Shown here in pieces: positions 63,003 through 64,000 of a stretch of 64,000 nt of DNA. This DNA is from Seonamhaeicola sp. ML3. GTDB taxonomy: Bacteria > Bacteroidota > Bacteroidia > Flavobacteriales > Flavobacteriaceae. Each line of letters opens with the position of its first letter. Position 1 is the stretch's first letter. The position numbers and the translations under genes were made by a program. The stretch is taken from contig NZ_CP096884.1 of assembly GCF_023273855.1 (NCBI RefSeq), positions 558,001-622,000 of the forward strand, read 5' to 3'. The notes under the pieces are model-generated. The model was not told the DNA's origin. It ran no database searches and saw nothing but the letters and a program-made list of their open reading frames with translations.

Positions 63003-63730
63003 TCGTTTGAATTAAATTGTAATAAAAAATTCAGACCCTCTAAAAGAAAATTTGAATTGGCAAATATGCTACTTTTTAATTGTTTAGACAAGAAATTAGC
63101 ATCGCCGCCTGTTAAAATAACTGTTAAATGAGGATATTTGATTTTATACTCCGTTATTACCCCATCAATTTCTTTCACGAGTCCGTTCACTACACCAGAG
63201 TGGATTGATTCATTCGTTGAATTTCCAGTTATATTCTCAGGTAGTTTCAAATCCAACAACGGTAAATTTGCAGTTAAATTATTTAATGACCTATATCTTG
63301 TGCTTAATCCCGGTGAAATAGCACCACCAATGTACTCATTACTTGAATTGATAAAATCATAGGTAACACAGGTTCCTGCATCGATGATGAGCACATCATC
63401 ATTAGGAAATTGATTTACTGAAGCTGAAACGAGAGCTATACGATCTACCCCTAGCGTACTGGGTGTTTTGTATTTGTTTTCAAACGGTAGCTTCGTTTTG
63501 GAATTTAAAATCATCAGATTTACCAATTCGGTTATCTTAGATATCACTTTATCATCAAATCCACCTACAGAAGACATTATAGCACCTGTTATTGATTTAT
63601 AACGCTCAACTAACATACAAATCTGTTCAAATAAGTTATCCTGACTTGTGGTTAAACGTTCTTCTAGGTGGCTACCATTGTAAACAGCTAACTTCACCCT
63701 GGTGTTTCCAACATCAATAATTAGTTTCAT
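62999..63730 (-). CDS. coaX: Type III pantothenate kinase
   Basis: An ASKHA-fold enzyme of about 243 residues that phosphorylates pantothenate, the first step of coenzyme A synthesis. The phosphate-1 motif DVGNTRVKLAV is at residues 5-15, GVDRIALV near 100 and the DAGTCVTYDF block near 125, followed by GGAISPGLSTRYRSL. Type III enzymes require a monovalent cation. I chose the ATG at 63730 (MKLIIDVGNT); the upstream in-frame extension adds 12 residues not seen in the family. It is first gene of the envelope operon. Confidence 0.93.
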   Translation of the reverse strand: MKLIIDVGNTRVKLAVYNGSHLEERLTTSQDNLFEQICMLVERYKSITGAIMSSVGGFDDKVISKITELVNLMILNSKTKLPFENKYKTPSTLGVDRIALVSASVNQFPNDDVLIIDAGTCVTYDFINSSNEYIGGAISPGLSTRYRSLNNLTANLPLLDLKLPENITGNSTNESIHSGVVNGLVKEIDGVITEYKIKYPHLTVILTGGDANFLSKQLKSSIFANSNFLLEGLNFLLQFNSNE

Positions 63731-63858
63731 ATGTTTTGTTATGAAAGCGGTAAAAATACAAAACACTGAAAACTATACTCTTAATGAAATTATAATATTG
63801 AGTTTAAATAAACAGAAGAAATTTAAATAATTAAAAGGCATATTTTTTAGTTTTTATT

Positions 63859-63888
63859 TTGTGAAATGTAAATTAGAACATATATTTG
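63859..63888 (+). promoter_or_regulatory. Promoter of tRNA-Phe
   Basis: TTG (63859-63861), a 19-bp spacer and TATATTTG (63881-63888), a full match to the Bacteroidota -33/-7 consensus. Transcription should start near 63894, about 11 bp before the tRNA. Confidence 0.8.
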
Positions 63889-63904
63889 CATCCGCATTTA
63901 GCGA

Positions 63905-63977
63905 GGTACCTTAGCTCAGTTGGTAGAGCAAAGGACTGAAAATCCTTGTGTCCCTGGTTCGATTCCTGGAGGTACCA
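63905..63977 (+). tRNA. tRNA-Phe (GAA)
   Basis: A 73-nt cloverleaf. The acceptor stem GGTACCT/AGGTACC, D arm GCTC/GAGC, anticodon stem AAGGA/TCCTT with loop CTGAAAA (anticodon GAA) and a T arm with loop TTCGATT are all present. The T stem CCTGG/CCTGG leaves one T-T mismatch at its middle pair (63955 with 63967). The 3' CCA is not encoded; it must be added by the CCA-adding enzyme. Confidence 0.93.
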
Positions 63978-64000
63978 CAAAAAAATCCCGAAACTTTATT

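Noticed and set aside
1-64000. CRISPR arrays, prophage, transposases, conjugative genes
   Set aside because: I saw no regular spacer arrays, integrase, transposase or phage structural proteins anywhere in the window.

Overview
The window is low-GC chromosomal DNA from a member of the Bacteroidota, most likely a marine Flavobacteriaceae. The evidence is Bacteroidota-type promoters (TTG, about 19 bp, TAnnTTTG), A-rich leaders without Shine-Dalgarno sequences, many SPII lipoproteins, a CcoN-CcoO fusion, a TonB receptor with a carboxypeptidase-like N-terminal domain, GYDIA-type GHMP kinase, and a coaX/lptC envelope cluster. I see no prophage, transposase, CRISPR array or rRNA. Gene density is high, with no gene-free stretch over 300 bp.

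Layout: (1) 1-3021, M23 lipoprotein (cut by the window edge), M1 aminopeptidase and a YdeI-family protein. (2) 3018-7294, a three-gene operon for sucrose or a sucrose-like sugar: SPS-like GT4, a HAD phosphatase fused to an invertase/glucosidase-like domain, and a PfkB fructokinase. (3) 7546-13562, MoxR ATPase and VWA protein, and a secreted WD40-like/caspase protein. (4) 13693-26933, a microaerobic respiration block: USP and a Crp/Fnr regulator, a receiver-Crp fusion with a PAS histidine kinase, CcoI copper ATPase, ccoS-ccoNO-ccoQ-ccoP-ccoG-fixH, and a TauE/SafE-like protein. (5) 27109-32203, TetR plus a type-I-secretion-like ABC/HlyD/TolC operon. (6) 32277-34489, hemN and a second USP. (7) 34614-36413, YceI and ArgE. 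(8) 36494-42793, ECF sigma/anti-sigma converging on an operon of two half-length DUF4331 proteins, a TPR lipoprotein and a TonB receptor. (9) 42901-46738, LETM1-like protein, NlpC/P60 hydrolase, ComEC. (10) 46742-53286, two thioredoxin-fold proteins, two POT peptide transporters and a DPP-IV. (11) 53524-55764, class II HMG-CoA reductase and GHMP kinase. (12) 55856-63730, envelope cluster coaX, OMP, TPR, lptC, small membrane protein, CNNM/CorC, PpiD. (13) tRNA-Phe.

The main discovery is a shared regulatory architecture in regions 4 and 6. Four promoters (usp-fnr, ccoI, ccoS, hemN-usp) carry a 14-bp palindrome, ATGAY-N4-RTCAT (one copy has a single end mismatch). In all four its centre lies exactly 33 bp upstream of the centre of a TAnnTTTG -7 element, on the strand of the gene. 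This fits class II activation by an FNR-like protein. Two candidate regulators, both with the same E-x-x-I-R recognition-helix residues, are encoded between these promoters. Other notable items are an 86-bp degenerate copy of part of fixH that now forms a terminator-like hairpin, a heptamer direct/inverted repeat array, an ABC exporter with degenerate catalytic motifs, and a DUF4331 protein split into two adjacent genes under a probable ECF system.
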